DNA of 64,000 bases from NCBI GenBank assembly GCA_963842775.1, contig CAWJHQ010000010.1:62001-126000 (forward strand), written 5' to 3'. Position numbers and translations under genes: made by a program. Origin of the DNA: R-RK-3 sp963842775. GTDB lineage: Bacteria; Pseudomonadota; Alphaproteobacteria; Rhizobiales; Rhodomicrobiaceae. The notes beneath the pieces were generated by a model, which did no database searches, was not told the origin of the DNA, and saw only the letters and a list, made by a program, of their open reading frames with translations. Positions 25,983 through 33,804 of this stretch are shown piece by piece (positions within the stretch are counted from its first letter, which is position 1; each line of letters begins with the position of its first letter).

Positions 25983-26891
25983 TTATCCGACGAATTTTCC
26001 TTCCAAAGCGCGGTTGCGGCCGAGAAAGCCAAGCAGTGCGGCATCGTAGGCGGTCGGCTCCTCATAGAACGGCGTGTGGCTGGAATTGGGAAACACCACC
26101 AGCTCGGCATTCGGCAGATGCCGCTTCATGCGCGCGGCGCAAGCGGGGGTGAGCTCATCGTGCAGCCCGACGGTGATGAGCACCGGCACGGTGATCCGGT
26201 GCAGGTCCGGCACCCGGTTCCAGTCTTTCAAATTGCCGATATAGAGAAACTCGTTGGGCCCTTGCATCGCCATATACGGGCCCATGTTCCAGTCCGCCGC
26301 GGAGCGCTTCAACGGCGCAGGCCACTCCTTCAGCCGGCAGACATGGCGATAGGTCAGCAGCGTGATGGCGGCCTTATATTCCGGGTGGTCGTAGTCTTCC
26401 GCAGCTTCATGCGCGAGCATCATTGCCGCCGTCTCGGAGCCGAGCGCTTCTCGCAGCCGGTACAGTTCCTGCATCAGATGCGGCAGGTCGGCGGCGGTAT
26501 TCTCAAGGATGAGCGTTTTCAGCGCTTCCGGGTGCGTCAGCGCATATTCGACGGCCAGCCAGCCGCCCCAGCTATGGCCGAGCAGATGCACCTTGCCCAG
26601 GCCGAGGGCACGGCGCACCGCCTCGGTTTCTTCGACATAGCGGCCGATCGTCCAGAGCGCGGGATCGTCAGGCCGGTCGGATGCGCCGCAGCCCAGCTGA
26701 TCGAACGCGACGACCCGGTAGCCGTGATCGGCGAGAAATGAGTGCGCGTCACGCAGATAGTCGCAAGGCAGTCCCGGTCCGCCATTCAGGCAGAAAACGG
26801 CCTCCTCGCCCGTTCCGTAGGAATAGGCGACGATCCGGTGACCGGCGGCCATGATCTCGATCCGCTCATCGGGCTCGCGTTCCTGCCACAT
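25983..26891 (-). CDS. Alpha/beta hydrolase, proline iminopeptidase-like (S33)
   Basis: 302 aa. The oxyanion motif NGGPGLPCDYL, then FDQLGCGASD, the nucleophile elbow GHSWGG, and later the acid and His (GLHDELTP; SSHTPFYEEP) match the S33 prolyl-aminopeptidase group. Such enzymes remove an N-terminal residue from small peptides or hydrolyse amides. It lies 11 nt downstream of the DeoR regulator and 63 nt upstream of the kinase in a polyamine-type ABC operon. The plausible job is to release an amino compound from an imported amide or dipeptide; the substrate is unknown. The ATG at 26891 follows GGGGGCGGAAG. Confidence 0.85.
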   Translation of the reverse strand: MWQEREPDERIEIMAAGHRIVAYSYGTGEEAVFCLNGGPGLPCDYLRDAHSFLADHGYRVVAFDQLGCGASDRPDDPALWTIGRYVEETEAVRRALGLGKVHLLGHSWGGWLAVEYALTHPEALKTLILENTAADLPHLMQELYRLREALGSETAAMMLAHEAAEDYDHPEYKAAITLLTYRHVCRLKEWPAPLKRSAADWNMGPYMAMQGPNEFLYIGNLKDWNRVPDLHRITVPVLITVGLHDELTPACAARMKRHLPNAELVVFPNSSHTPFYEEPTAYDAALLGFLGRNRALEGKFVG

Positions 26892-26902
26892 CTTCCGCCC
26901 CC

Positions 26903-27715
26903 TTAACTCGCGCGCGGTGGTGCAATCGTGATCTCGACACGCGCCCGCTCAAGCGCCCGCCGCACGGCACCCGCCGGCTCGCGATCCGTGACGAGCCGCT
27001 GCACTTCATGCATCCGCGCCCAGATGGCCAGTGCGGGGATGTCGAATTTCATGTGATCGATGACAACGATGGTTTCCGCGGCGCGGTTCACCATCGCCTT
27101 ATAGACCGAGGCGGCGTCGGCCTCCGCGTCGGCAAGGCCCTCCGCCGTTATTCCGGTGACGCTGAGGATCGCGCGGTTGACATTGTAGGATTGCAGAAAG
27201 TCGATCGTCTCCGCCCCGGTCATGTTGCCTTCGCGCCCATTATAGCGGCCGGGGCACATGATCACCCGGATCGTCGGATTGTCGGAAAGCGCCATCGCCA
27301 CGCTGAAGGAATGCGCGATGACGTGGATATCGCGGCATTCCGCAGCCATGCGGCGGGCGATATGCGTGGTGGTTGCGCCCGCGCCGACGGCGATGACCTC
27401 GTTCGGCTTGATGAACTTCACCGTCGCGGCGGCCAGGGCCTCGCGTTCGGAGACCATGAGGCGGTGCCGCTCGCTGAGCGAAGGCTCGGTGCCGAAGGGC
27501 CGAACGGCGCCGCCATAGGTGCGGTCGATGAGGCCGCGCTCTTCCAGCTCATAGAGATCGCGCCGGATCGTCTCGGTCGAGACCTGGAGATCGGCGGCCA
27601 GATCGCCGACCCGCAGGCGCGACGTCGCCATCATCTCGGCCAGAATGCGCTCGTGACGCTCCTTCTTGCCGAGGCGTCCCCGGCGCTCCTGTTCCATCTC
27701 GCGCATATCGCTCAT
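26903..27715 (-). CDS. DeoR/GlpR family transcriptional regulator
   Basis: 270 aa. The N-terminal helix-turn-helix (KKERHERILAEMMATSRLRV; LQVSTETIRRDLYELEERGL; YGGAV) is followed by the DeoR C-terminal sensor (AVGAGATTTHIARRM; DHMKFDIPALAIW). These proteins repress sugar or amino-compound catabolism and release DNA on binding a phosphorylated intermediate. Its start overlaps the stop of the preceding permease (ATGA), so it is in the same operon and probably regulates it. A phosphorylated product of the adjacent kinase would be a sensible effector; this is inference. A candidate operator lies at 31942-31969. Confidence 0.92.
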   Translation of the reverse strand: MSDMREMEQERRGRLGKKERHERILAEMMATSRLRVGDLAADLQVSTETIRRDLYELEERGLIDRTYGGAVRPFGTEPSLSERHRLMVSEREALAAATVKFIKPNEVIAVGAGATTTHIARRMAAECRDIHVIAHSFSVAMALSDNPTIRVIMCPGRYNGREGNMTGAETIDFLQSYNVNRAILSVTGITAEGLADAEADAASVYKAMVNRAAETIVVIDHMKFDIPALAIWARMHEVQRLVTDREPAGAVRRALERARVEITIAPPRAS

Positions 27716-28512
27716 GCGGACCGCCTCATTCTCATGAGATAGCCGATCAGGCCGCCACCCAGCAAAATCGCGGCGGCGCCGAGCGTCGCCATCGTTCCGA
27801 GCACCGGCACCATGGGCGTATAGCCGGCGACCATCTTGGCGTAGAGCCATTCGGGCACCGTGCTGTCCGCGCCAGTGGTGTAGAGCGACAGCGGGAAATT
27901 GCTCCATGACAGGAGGAAGGCGAACAGCATCCCCGACCAGATGCCGGGCCAAAGCAGCGGCAAGGTGATTTCGCGCAGCACTTGCCAGCGCGTCGCGCCC
28001 AGGTCGAATGCGGCCTCTTCCAGCGCCGGATCGAAACCGTAAACCTGAATGGCCATCACCAGCGTGACGACCGGCACGATCCAGACCAGATGGGCGAAAA
28101 CCGCCGTCATCCAGGTCGGCTGGATGCCCATCGCGTTGAACCACAAGAGCAGGGCAAGGCCCAGAACCGGCTGCGGGAAGAAGATCGGCAGCAGAATGAC
28201 CTTTTGGAACAGGCGGCGCCCCCGCCATTCGTAACGCGCGAAAGCCAGCGCGCCGAAAAAGGCGATCAAGACGGCGATGGCCGTCACCAGCGCGGCAACC
28301 AGGATCGACGTGCGCACGATCACGCCGATCTCGATGGAGTCGAACGTTTTCAGCCACCAATCGGTCGAGTAGGCGCGAACCGGAAAGGCGAAATAGCGCG
28401 TCTTGGAGAAACCGGCGAGCACGCCGCACAAGATCGGCAGATAGATCGCGATTACGACGAAGAGCGTCCAGCCCCAGATAAGCGCGTTGGTGCGCCGCTT
28501 TGCCCGCTCCAT
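27712..28512 (-). CDS. ABC transporter permease, PotC-like (spermidine/putrescine type)
   Basis: 266 aa. A first membrane segment (LIWGWTLFVVIAIYLPILCG) is followed by five more, and the binding-protein-dependent permease EAA loop reads EEAAFDLGATRWQVLREITLPLL. It is the second permease of a polyamine-type importer in the inner membrane. It starts 3 nt after the stop of the PotB-like gene and its stop overlaps the DeoR gene start, giving tight coupling. The substrate class is inferred from the ATPase and binding protein. Confidence 0.9.
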   Translation of the reverse strand: MERAKRRTNALIWGWTLFVVIAIYLPILCGVLAGFSKTRYFAFPVRAYSTDWWLKTFDSIEIGVIVRTSILVAALVTAIAVLIAFFGALAFARYEWRGRRLFQKVILLPIFFPQPVLGLALLLWFNAMGIQPTWMTAVFAHLVWIVPVVTLVMAIQVYGFDPALEEAAFDLGATRWQVLREITLPLLWPGIWSGMLFAFLLSWSNFPLSLYTTGADSTVPEWLYAKMVAGYTPMVPVLGTMATLGAAAILLGGGLIGYLMRMRRSA

Positions 28513-28515
28513 GGC

Positions 28516-29430
28516 TCAGCGCCTCCCCAGAATGCGGTCGAGATCGAGCCTTGCGAGCAGGGCGAGGGTCAGCGCGCCGATGAAGATGGTGACGACGACC
28601 GCGAGCGCCGAGCCGAGCGGCCAGTTCTGCGAATAGGTGAAGGCGATCTCGATATCGTGCGAAATGACGATGATGGACTGGCCGCCGAGAATTTTCGCCT
28701 CCGCCGTCGCGCCGATGGCCAGCACGAACGTCAGCAGCATGCCGATCAGAATGCCGGGCATGGCGAGCGGCAATTCGATCTCGCGCCAGATCTGCAAGCG
28801 TCCGGCGCCGAGGTCGCAAGCCGCATCGATGAGATCGCGCGGCACCATGGCGAGGCCGAGCGTCATCGGGAAGAGCATGAAGGGGAGATAGGTGTAGACC
28901 AGCCCGAACAGCGTCATGCCCGGCGTGTAGAGGACTTCCGGCCCCGACAGGCCGATCATCTTCAGCGTCCCGTCGAGCACGCCATTCTTGATGAAGAACA
29001 GCACCCAGCCATAGAGGCGCACATTCTCCGAAATGAACAGCGGGAAGACGAAGAAAATGCTGATCAGGGACGACCAGCGCCCGAACACCGCATTGAGGCC
29101 ATAGGCGATCGGATAGGCAAGCACAGCCAGGATCGCGACCGTCGCCATGGCGAAGCCGCAGGACCAGATGAACGACAGCCAGACCGTATTTGTCGGGTCG
29201 AGTACGGTGCCGAAGTTCTCCAGGGTGAAGGAACGGAACAGCTCGAAGCTGCGCGGCGTGGCGAAGGAATATCCGAGGATCGCCAGGAGCGGAATGACGA
29301 AGCCGGCAAAAAGCAGGATCGCGACCGGCACGGCGCATTTCGCGCCCAGCGACAGATAGAGATCGGGTCGCCAGCTCCGGGCGGGGCGCGCTGTTTCGGC
29401 GCGGACTGCGGGCGCTGCCAAATCCGTCAT
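28516..29430 (-). CDS. ABC transporter permease, PotB-like (spermidine/putrescine type)
   Basis: 304 aa. A 28-residue cytoplasmic lead is followed by six membrane segments, starting with VPVAILLFAGFVIPLLAILGY; the EAA loop is LIDAACDLGAGRLQIWREIELPL. The start is an ATG at 29430, just beyond the stop of the ATPase gene (29435). It forms the inner-membrane channel with the PotC-like partner. The organisation A-B-C after D is typical for polyamine and other organic-cation importers. Confidence 0.9.
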   Translation of the reverse strand: MTDLAAPAVRAETARPARSWRPDLYLSLGAKCAVPVAILLFAGFVIPLLAILGYSFATPRSFELFRSFTLENFGTVLDPTNTVWLSFIWSCGFAMATVAILAVLAYPIAYGLNAVFGRWSSLISIFFVFPLFISENVRLYGWVLFFIKNGVLDGTLKMIGLSGPEVLYTPGMTLFGLVYTYLPFMLFPMTLGLAMVPRDLIDAACDLGAGRLQIWREIELPLAMPGILIGMLLTFVLAIGATAEAKILGGQSIIVISHDIEIAFTYSQNWPLGSALAVVVTIFIGALTLALLARLDLDRILGRR

Positions 29431-29434
29431 CCGT

Positions 29435-30541
29435 TCAGCCCGTGACCGTGATCGCGTCCGCCGCATCCCAGCCGACCGTCACTTGCCGGCTGGCGTTTTC
29501 CGGCAGCGCCCGCCCGCGCGACAATTCCGCCAGCATGACCTTGTCACCCACCCGGACCTGATACTGGATGCGGGAGCCGAGCGAATATTCATTGTAGACC
29601 GTGCCTTCAAGGCGGTTGTCGGCGCTATCTCCCGGTCCAAGGAAGCGCAGGAATTCCGGTCGAACCACGACGAATGCGGATGATGCTTCGACGGCGCCGA
29701 TCTCCGGCGGCCGGATGCGGAAGCTTCCCGGCACATCGACGCCGCGCCAAAACTCCCCTTCGGCGCGCTCGACCGCGATCACATTCACTTCGCCGACGAA
29801 TTCGGAGACGAAGCGGTCGGCGGGATGATTGTAGATTTCCTCCGGCGTGCCGATCTGCACCAGCTTGCCGGCGCGCATGACCCCGATGCGGTCGGACATC
29901 ACCATGGCTTCTTCCAGACTATGGGTGATGTAAACGAAGGTCTTGCCCGTCTCGCGATGCAGGTCCTTCAGCTCTTTCTCCAGCGTCTTCCTCAGCTTGT
30001 AGTCGATCGCCGAGAGCGGCTCATCGAAGAACAGCACTTCCGGATCATAGGCGAGCGCACGGGCCAGTGCGACGCGCTGACGTTCGCCGCCCGAACACTT
30101 CGTCACATTCTTGTCGAGGTAGTTTTCAGGCAGGCGCACAAGCTGCATGAGTTGAAGTGCGCGGCGACGACGATTCTGGGCATCGACGCCGCGCACTTTC
30201 AACGGAAAGGCGATATTATCGCCCACCGTTTTATGCGGGAAGAGCGCGAGCGACTGGAACACCATGCAAGTGGGCCGCCTGTTCGGCGGCATCTCATTGA
30301 TGCGCTCCCCGCGCAGCGTGATGTTGCCCTCGGTCGGCTGCTCCATTCCCGCGAGCATCCGTAGTAAGGTCGTCTTGCCGGAGCCGGAGGGCCCGACAAT
30401 CGTGAGGAATTCTCCCTCCAATACGTCGAGATCGATCCGGTCTACGGCTGCAAGCTGGCCAAAAACCTTGCGGACGCCGACGAGTTGAAGGATTGGCCCG
30501 CTCCTCGCCTTGGCCCCGGCATCCGCTTCGCTTGACGTCAT
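29435..30541 (-). CDS. ABC transporter ATP-binding protein, PotA-like
   Basis: 368 aa. Walker A is GPSGSGKTT, the Q-loop VFQSLALFPHKTV, the signature KCSGGERQRVALARAL, Walker B VLFFDEPLSAID and the switch His in YITHSLEE. A C-terminal TOBE-like domain (VVRPEFLRFLGPGD; LEGTVYNEYSLGS) is characteristic of PotA. The signature carries Cys in place of the usual Leu (LSGGQ), a minor departure. The ATG at 30541 follows GGGGATG; the frame is open to 30583. It energises the PotB-PotC importer. Confidence 0.93.
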   Translation of the reverse strand: MTSSEADAGAKARSGPILQLVGVRKVFGQLAAVDRIDLDVLEGEFLTIVGPSGSGKTTLLRMLAGMEQPTEGNITLRGERINEMPPNRRPTCMVFQSLALFPHKTVGDNIAFPLKVRGVDAQNRRRRALQLMQLVRLPENYLDKNVTKCSGGERQRVALARALAYDPEVLFFDEPLSAIDYKLRKTLEKELKDLHRETGKTFVYITHSLEEAMVMSDRIGVMRAGKLVQIGTPEEIYNHPADRFVSEFVGEVNVIAVERAEGEFWRGVDVPGSFRIRPPEIGAVEASSAFVVVRPEFLRFLGPGDSADNRLEGTVYNEYSLGSRIQYQVRVGDKVMLAELSRGRALPENASRQVTVGWDAADAITVTG

Positions 30542-30621
30542 ATATTCATCCCCGAGGCTCGCGGGCGGCAGATGCCGCGCCACTTTCGTCTCGTCTCGGA
30601 ACGGCTCGGCAAAGCTTGAGC

Positions 30622-31770
30622 TCAGCCGCGCACGCGCTTGGCCGCGGTCATGACGTCGAGCGCCTTGTCGTAATCCGGCACGATGTCATATTCGACCGAG
30701 CGCGCCATTTCCTCTTCCAGGCTGTCCCATTGGATCGCGTCGAGTTCTTCCTTGGTGAACAGCTTGAAACACTCCGGATTGCCCATCTGCGTCACCGGAT
30801 TGAACGTGCCCTCGGCGAAGGCCACGGTGTGCGCGACCTTCGGGTCCTGCACATATTTGAGGAATTCGGTGGCCAGCGGCGACAGGTTCGGATTGTTGAC
30901 CGTCGAGGTCACCTCGATCCAGGCGATGCCGCCCTTGCCGCCGGCCATCGGGCCTTTGAGCGGGGTGATGCCGCGCATGTTCTTGTGGCCGTCAGCGCGC
31001 GCAGGGGAGACCGAATAGGTGCCGCCGGTGAGATGCAGGTCGATTTCGCCTGAGATGAGCGCCTGGTTCATGCTGGCGATGTCGCCGATCAGCTTGGCGC
31101 CCTTGAAGATGCGCTTGGCGGTCTCCTCGAATTTGGCCATGTCGGCGGCGTCATGCGTCTTGAACGGATCGAGGCCGGCCAGGACGAACAGGTTGAAGAC
31201 GTTCCAGTCGTCGGATTCCAGGATGCCGTATTTGCCGGCCAGCTTCGGGTCGTTGAAGAGATCCCAGCCGACATCTTCCGCGGTTTTGCGGCTGACCTTG
31301 TCGGTGTTGACGACGAAGCTATAAGGGCCGAAACGCTGCGTCATGCCGAGCAGGTCCTTGCCGTCGTCGCTCAGCGCCCATTTATAGGGCGGCTTGAACT
31401 GCGGCAGCATCTTCTCGAAATAGGGCTCGAACTCGGCGCGCGGCAACGGCTTGATCAGCTTTTCGGGCGCCATCTGCTTGCGCGCCCAGGGATTGTTGAG
31501 ATTGATCAGATCCCACACATTGGTCTCGCCGGCGCGCAGCCGGTTGACCATGGTCGGATCGTTGGTGAGGCTTTCGGCCTTGACGGTCGCGCCCTTCAAG
31601 CCCCGGAACGGATCGAGCACCTGGGCGGAATTGTAGCCCTCCCAGCAGAGGATGTTCAGCTCCTTCTCGCGGGCCGCAAAGGCTGGCCGCGATCCGGCGA
31701 GCGCCCCGCCGGCCAAAGCCGCCGCCGACGCCATTCCCTTCAGCACCGTCCGTCTCGAATGACCCGTCAT
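30622..31770 (-). CDS. Extracellular substrate-binding protein, PotD/PotF-like
   Basis: 382 aa. A twin-arginine-type leader (HSRRTVLKGMASAAALAGG, cleaved near AFA/AREKE) leads into the periplasmic domain: LNILCWEGYNSAQVLDPF, LTNDPTMVNRLRAGETNVWD, NTDKVSRKTAEDVGWDLFND. This is the polyamine/PotD-like class of binding proteins. It captures the substrate for the downstream PotABC system. The ATG at 31770 follows AAGGGG. It is the first gene of an operon extending to at least the class III PLP gene. The divergent SDR gene starts 280 nt away. Confidence 0.92.
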   Translation of the reverse strand: MTGHSRRTVLKGMASAAALAGGALAGSRPAFAAREKELNILCWEGYNSAQVLDPFRGLKGATVKAESLTNDPTMVNRLRAGETNVWDLINLNNPWARKQMAPEKLIKPLPRAEFEPYFEKMLPQFKPPYKWALSDDGKDLLGMTQRFGPYSFVVNTDKVSRKTAEDVGWDLFNDPKLAGKYGILESDDWNVFNLFVLAGLDPFKTHDAADMAKFEETAKRIFKGAKLIGDIASMNQALISGEIDLHLTGGTYSVSPARADGHKNMRGITPLKGPMAGGKGGIAWIEVTSTVNNPNLSPLATEFLKYVQDPKVAHTVAFAEGTFNPVTQMGNPECFKLFTKEELDAIQWDSLEEEMARSVEYDIVPDYDKALDVMTAAKRVRG

Positions 31771-31941
31771 GCCCAATCCCCTTGCCACCTGACCAACGCC
31801 AACCAAGTCCAACACACCCGTCCAGACCCTTTGCGTTGCCGTAACCGCATGCTTTGCGGACTAGCCGCCGAAAACCGTAGTTTTCAGCCGCCTGGACGCG
31901 AGCTACTCTACTTGGCCACCGCGCGTCAGTCTGTGGGATTA

Positions 31942-31998
31942 TGTGGTACTTTGTTGGAAAGTATCCACATATCTATGGGCTTTACAACATTTTTGTTG
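31942..31998. promoter_or_regulatory. Paired dyads in the potD / SDR divergent promoter region
   Basis: The first dyad (31942-31969) has the arms TGTGGTACTTT and AAAGTATCCACA around GTTGG, perfect apart from one extra base. The second (31985-31998) is CAACA, four T, TGTTG. Both lie between the divergent operon starts, and the DeoR protein encoded in the operon is the natural candidate binder. They are AT-rich compared with their surroundings. Confidence 0.5.
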
Positions 31999-32052
31999 CG
32001 GCGCACACTGTCGGGCGCCGGCGCGCGTGATCGAAAAAAGGGGAAGTTCCAC

Positions 32053-32826
32053 ATGTTCAAATCACTTAGCGGGCAAACTGCGATCGTCACAGGCTCGAGC
32101 AAGGGCATCGGCAAGGGCATCGCCAAGTGCTTTGCCGGCGCGGGATTGAACGTGCTGGTCGTCGGCCGGAACCTCACCGAGGCTGAGAAGGCCGCCGCTG
32201 AGCTGGGAGGGAAAGCATCGGGCTTTGCGGCCGACATCACCAGCGCCACCGACTGCGCGGCGATGGCGCAAGCAGCGCTCGACCGCTATGGCAGCCTCGA
32301 CGTGCTCTGCGCCAATGCCGGTATTTTCCCCGCCGCCAAGCTCGGCGATATGACCTCCGCCGATTTCGACCAGGTGATGAACACCAATCTGAAGGGCACG
32401 TTCCTGTCGGTTACGGCGGTGCTCCCGGCGATGAAGGCCGCCAAGCGCGGGCGCATCGTCCTGACCTCATCCATCACCGGTCCGATCACCGGTTTCCCAG
32501 GATGGTCGCATTACGGCGCCTCGAAGGCGGGGCAGCTCGGCTTCATGCGCACCGCCGCGATCGAGCTTGCACCCTGGAATATCACCGTCAACGCGGTGAT
32601 GCCCGGCAACATTCGCACCGAAGGGCTGGACGGCCTCGGCGCGGAGTATATCGCCAGCATGGAGGCGTCGATCCCGCAGAAGCGGCTCGGCAGCGTCGCC
32701 GATATCGGCAATGCCGCGCTGTTTTTCGCCTCCGAGGAAGCGGCCTACATCACCGGACAGACGCTGGTCATCGATGGCGGGCAGACGCTGCCTGAATCGC
32801 TTATGGCGCTGAATGAAATGGGGTAG
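32053..32826 (+). CDS. SDR family oxidoreductase (3-oxoacyl-ACP reductase-like)
   Basis: 257 aa. The cofactor motif TGSSKGIGKGIAKCF, CANAGIFPAA, LTSSITGPITG, the catalytic YGASKAGQLGF and C-terminal YITGQTLVIDGGQTLPES are all present. It is an NAD(P)-dependent oxidoreductase. It is divergent from the potD operon and shares its promoter region, so a role in the same pathway (oxidising a product alcohol) is plausible but not proven. The ATG at 32053 follows GGGGAAG. The frame is open far upstream on this strand, but only this start fits the fold. Confidence 0.9.
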   Translation: MFKSLSGQTAIVTGSSKGIGKGIAKCFAGAGLNVLVVGRNLTEAEKAAAELGGKASGFAADITSATDCAAMAQAALDRYGSLDVLCANAGIFPAAKLGDMTSADFDQVMNTNLKGTFLSVTAVLPAMKAAKRGRIVLTSSITGPITGFPGWSHYGASKAGQLGFMRTAAIELAPWNITVNAVMPGNIRTEGLDGLGAEYIASMEASIPQKRLGSVADIGNAALFFASEEAAYITGQTLVIDGGQTLPESLMALNEMG

Positions 32827-33032
32827 GATGACACTCCCGCTCCGATATGCCGAGCTTTCGCGCCCGGAATTTGGAACGATTCCCGTAGCTTTGCCGTTTT
32901 AGTGAAACCTTGCCGGCGGGGGACGGAAAGACGCGGAGCCATCCATGGAGACCGCCATCAAAGCACGGACTGTCAGCTCAACCAGGTTTCGCCGTCGTGG
33001 CCCGCGAGGCGGAAGCAATTCCGCCGACGCTC

Positions 33033-33419
33033 ATGCTTGAGACCAAACCTTTGGCTGGCGCGCGGATTCTCGTGGTCGAGGACGACGCGGTGCAAGCGCT
33101 CGACCTCGCCGCCTCCCTTGGCGAAGCCGGGGCCGATATTATCGGTCCTGTCGCGAGCCTGAGCGAAGCATGGGACCTTGCTTTGGAGAACTCCTGCGAC
33201 GCGGCGATCCTCGACCTGCGGCTGCGCGACCGAAACGCGACTGCGCTGGCACGCCAGCTTTTGCACCAGGGCGTTCCGTTCATCGTCTATACCGGATATC
33301 CCGACAGCGCTTTTTTCCGATCGGATTGGCCAGGCTACGAGTTGGTCACCAAGCCCGCCGACCTCAAGCATCTGATGCGCAGAGTGGCCGCTTTGATTGC
33401 CTGGAAGCGCAACGCATAG
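33033..33419 (+). CDS. Single-domain response regulator receiver protein
   Basis: 128 aa receiver domain. The acidic pair VVEDDAV, the phospho-acceptor Asp (ILDLRLRD), the switch Thr (YTGYPD) and conserved Lys (VTKPADL) are all present. There is no output domain, so it acts through protein contacts or as a phosphate sink, like many alphaproteobacterial receivers. The start is uncertain: no ribosome binding site precedes the ATG at 33033, and a GTG at 32997 is in frame. No histidine kinase gene is adjacent. Confidence 0.85.
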   Translation: MLETKPLAGARILVVEDDAVQALDLAASLGEAGADIIGPVASLSEAWDLALENSCDAAILDLRLRDRNATALARQLLHQGVPFIVYTGYPDSAFFRSDWPGYELVTKPADLKHLMRRVAALIAWKRNA

Positions 33420-33450
33420 CGTGCGCGAGCGTCGAGTGCGCGCGGCGGCG

Positions 33451-33705
33451 CTAAATCAGCATGACCGCGGCGAAGCCGAGCGCCATGCCCAAAATCGCAA
33501 TGATAATCAGCGAAACGATACCGCCTCCGCGCTTAGGCGTGGTTTGGAGCGGCGGTATCCCCGTATAGCGCTGATCGTCCTCCATAGGCTCGGCGATCGG
33601 CGGCATCACGGTCTCCGTCGCCAATTCGGGCGCGTCGGTCGCGTGATCCAATTCTTCGTGATCTAAATCCTCTCGCGGCCGAGACTTTGTAGCTTGGCCC
33701 ATCAT
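33451..33705 (-). CDS. Small tail-anchored hypothetical protein
   Basis: 84 aa. An acidic, Pro-rich N-terminal region (about 60 residues) is followed by one C-terminal membrane segment (GGIVSLIIIAILGMALGFAAVM). GAAGGAAC lies before the ATG at 33705. The arrangement suggests a tail-anchored inner-membrane microprotein. No family is recognised. It converges on the receiver gene. Confidence 0.6.
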   Translation of the reverse strand: MMGQATKSRPREDLDHEELDHATDAPELATETVMPPIAEPMEDDQRYTGIPPLQTTPKRGGGIVSLIIIAILGMALGFAAVMLI

Positions 33706-33804
33706 GAGTTGTTCCTTCTGTCATATGTAAGAGGCATGTTCAAAACAAGCGCGGCGCCAACCGGGTCTGACCGGTGACGCGCGCCGCACTCGCCTGTAAT
33801 CGAA

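Noticed and set aside
26903..29338. One continuous minus-strand frame covering the DeoR gene and much of the permease genes
   Set aside because: It looks like a giant fusion, but the upstream part is a shifted reading of permease sequence. The permeases and the DeoR gene each have their own start and stop with ATGA overlap.
27982..29445. 487-codon plus-strand open frame rich in Asp, Glu, Arg, Gln
   Set aside because: Antisense to the two permease genes; compositionally biased and without domains.
31153..32052. Upstream extension of the SDR frame
   Set aside because: Open by chance opposite the binding-protein gene. The SDR fold begins only at 32053, with a good ribosome binding site.
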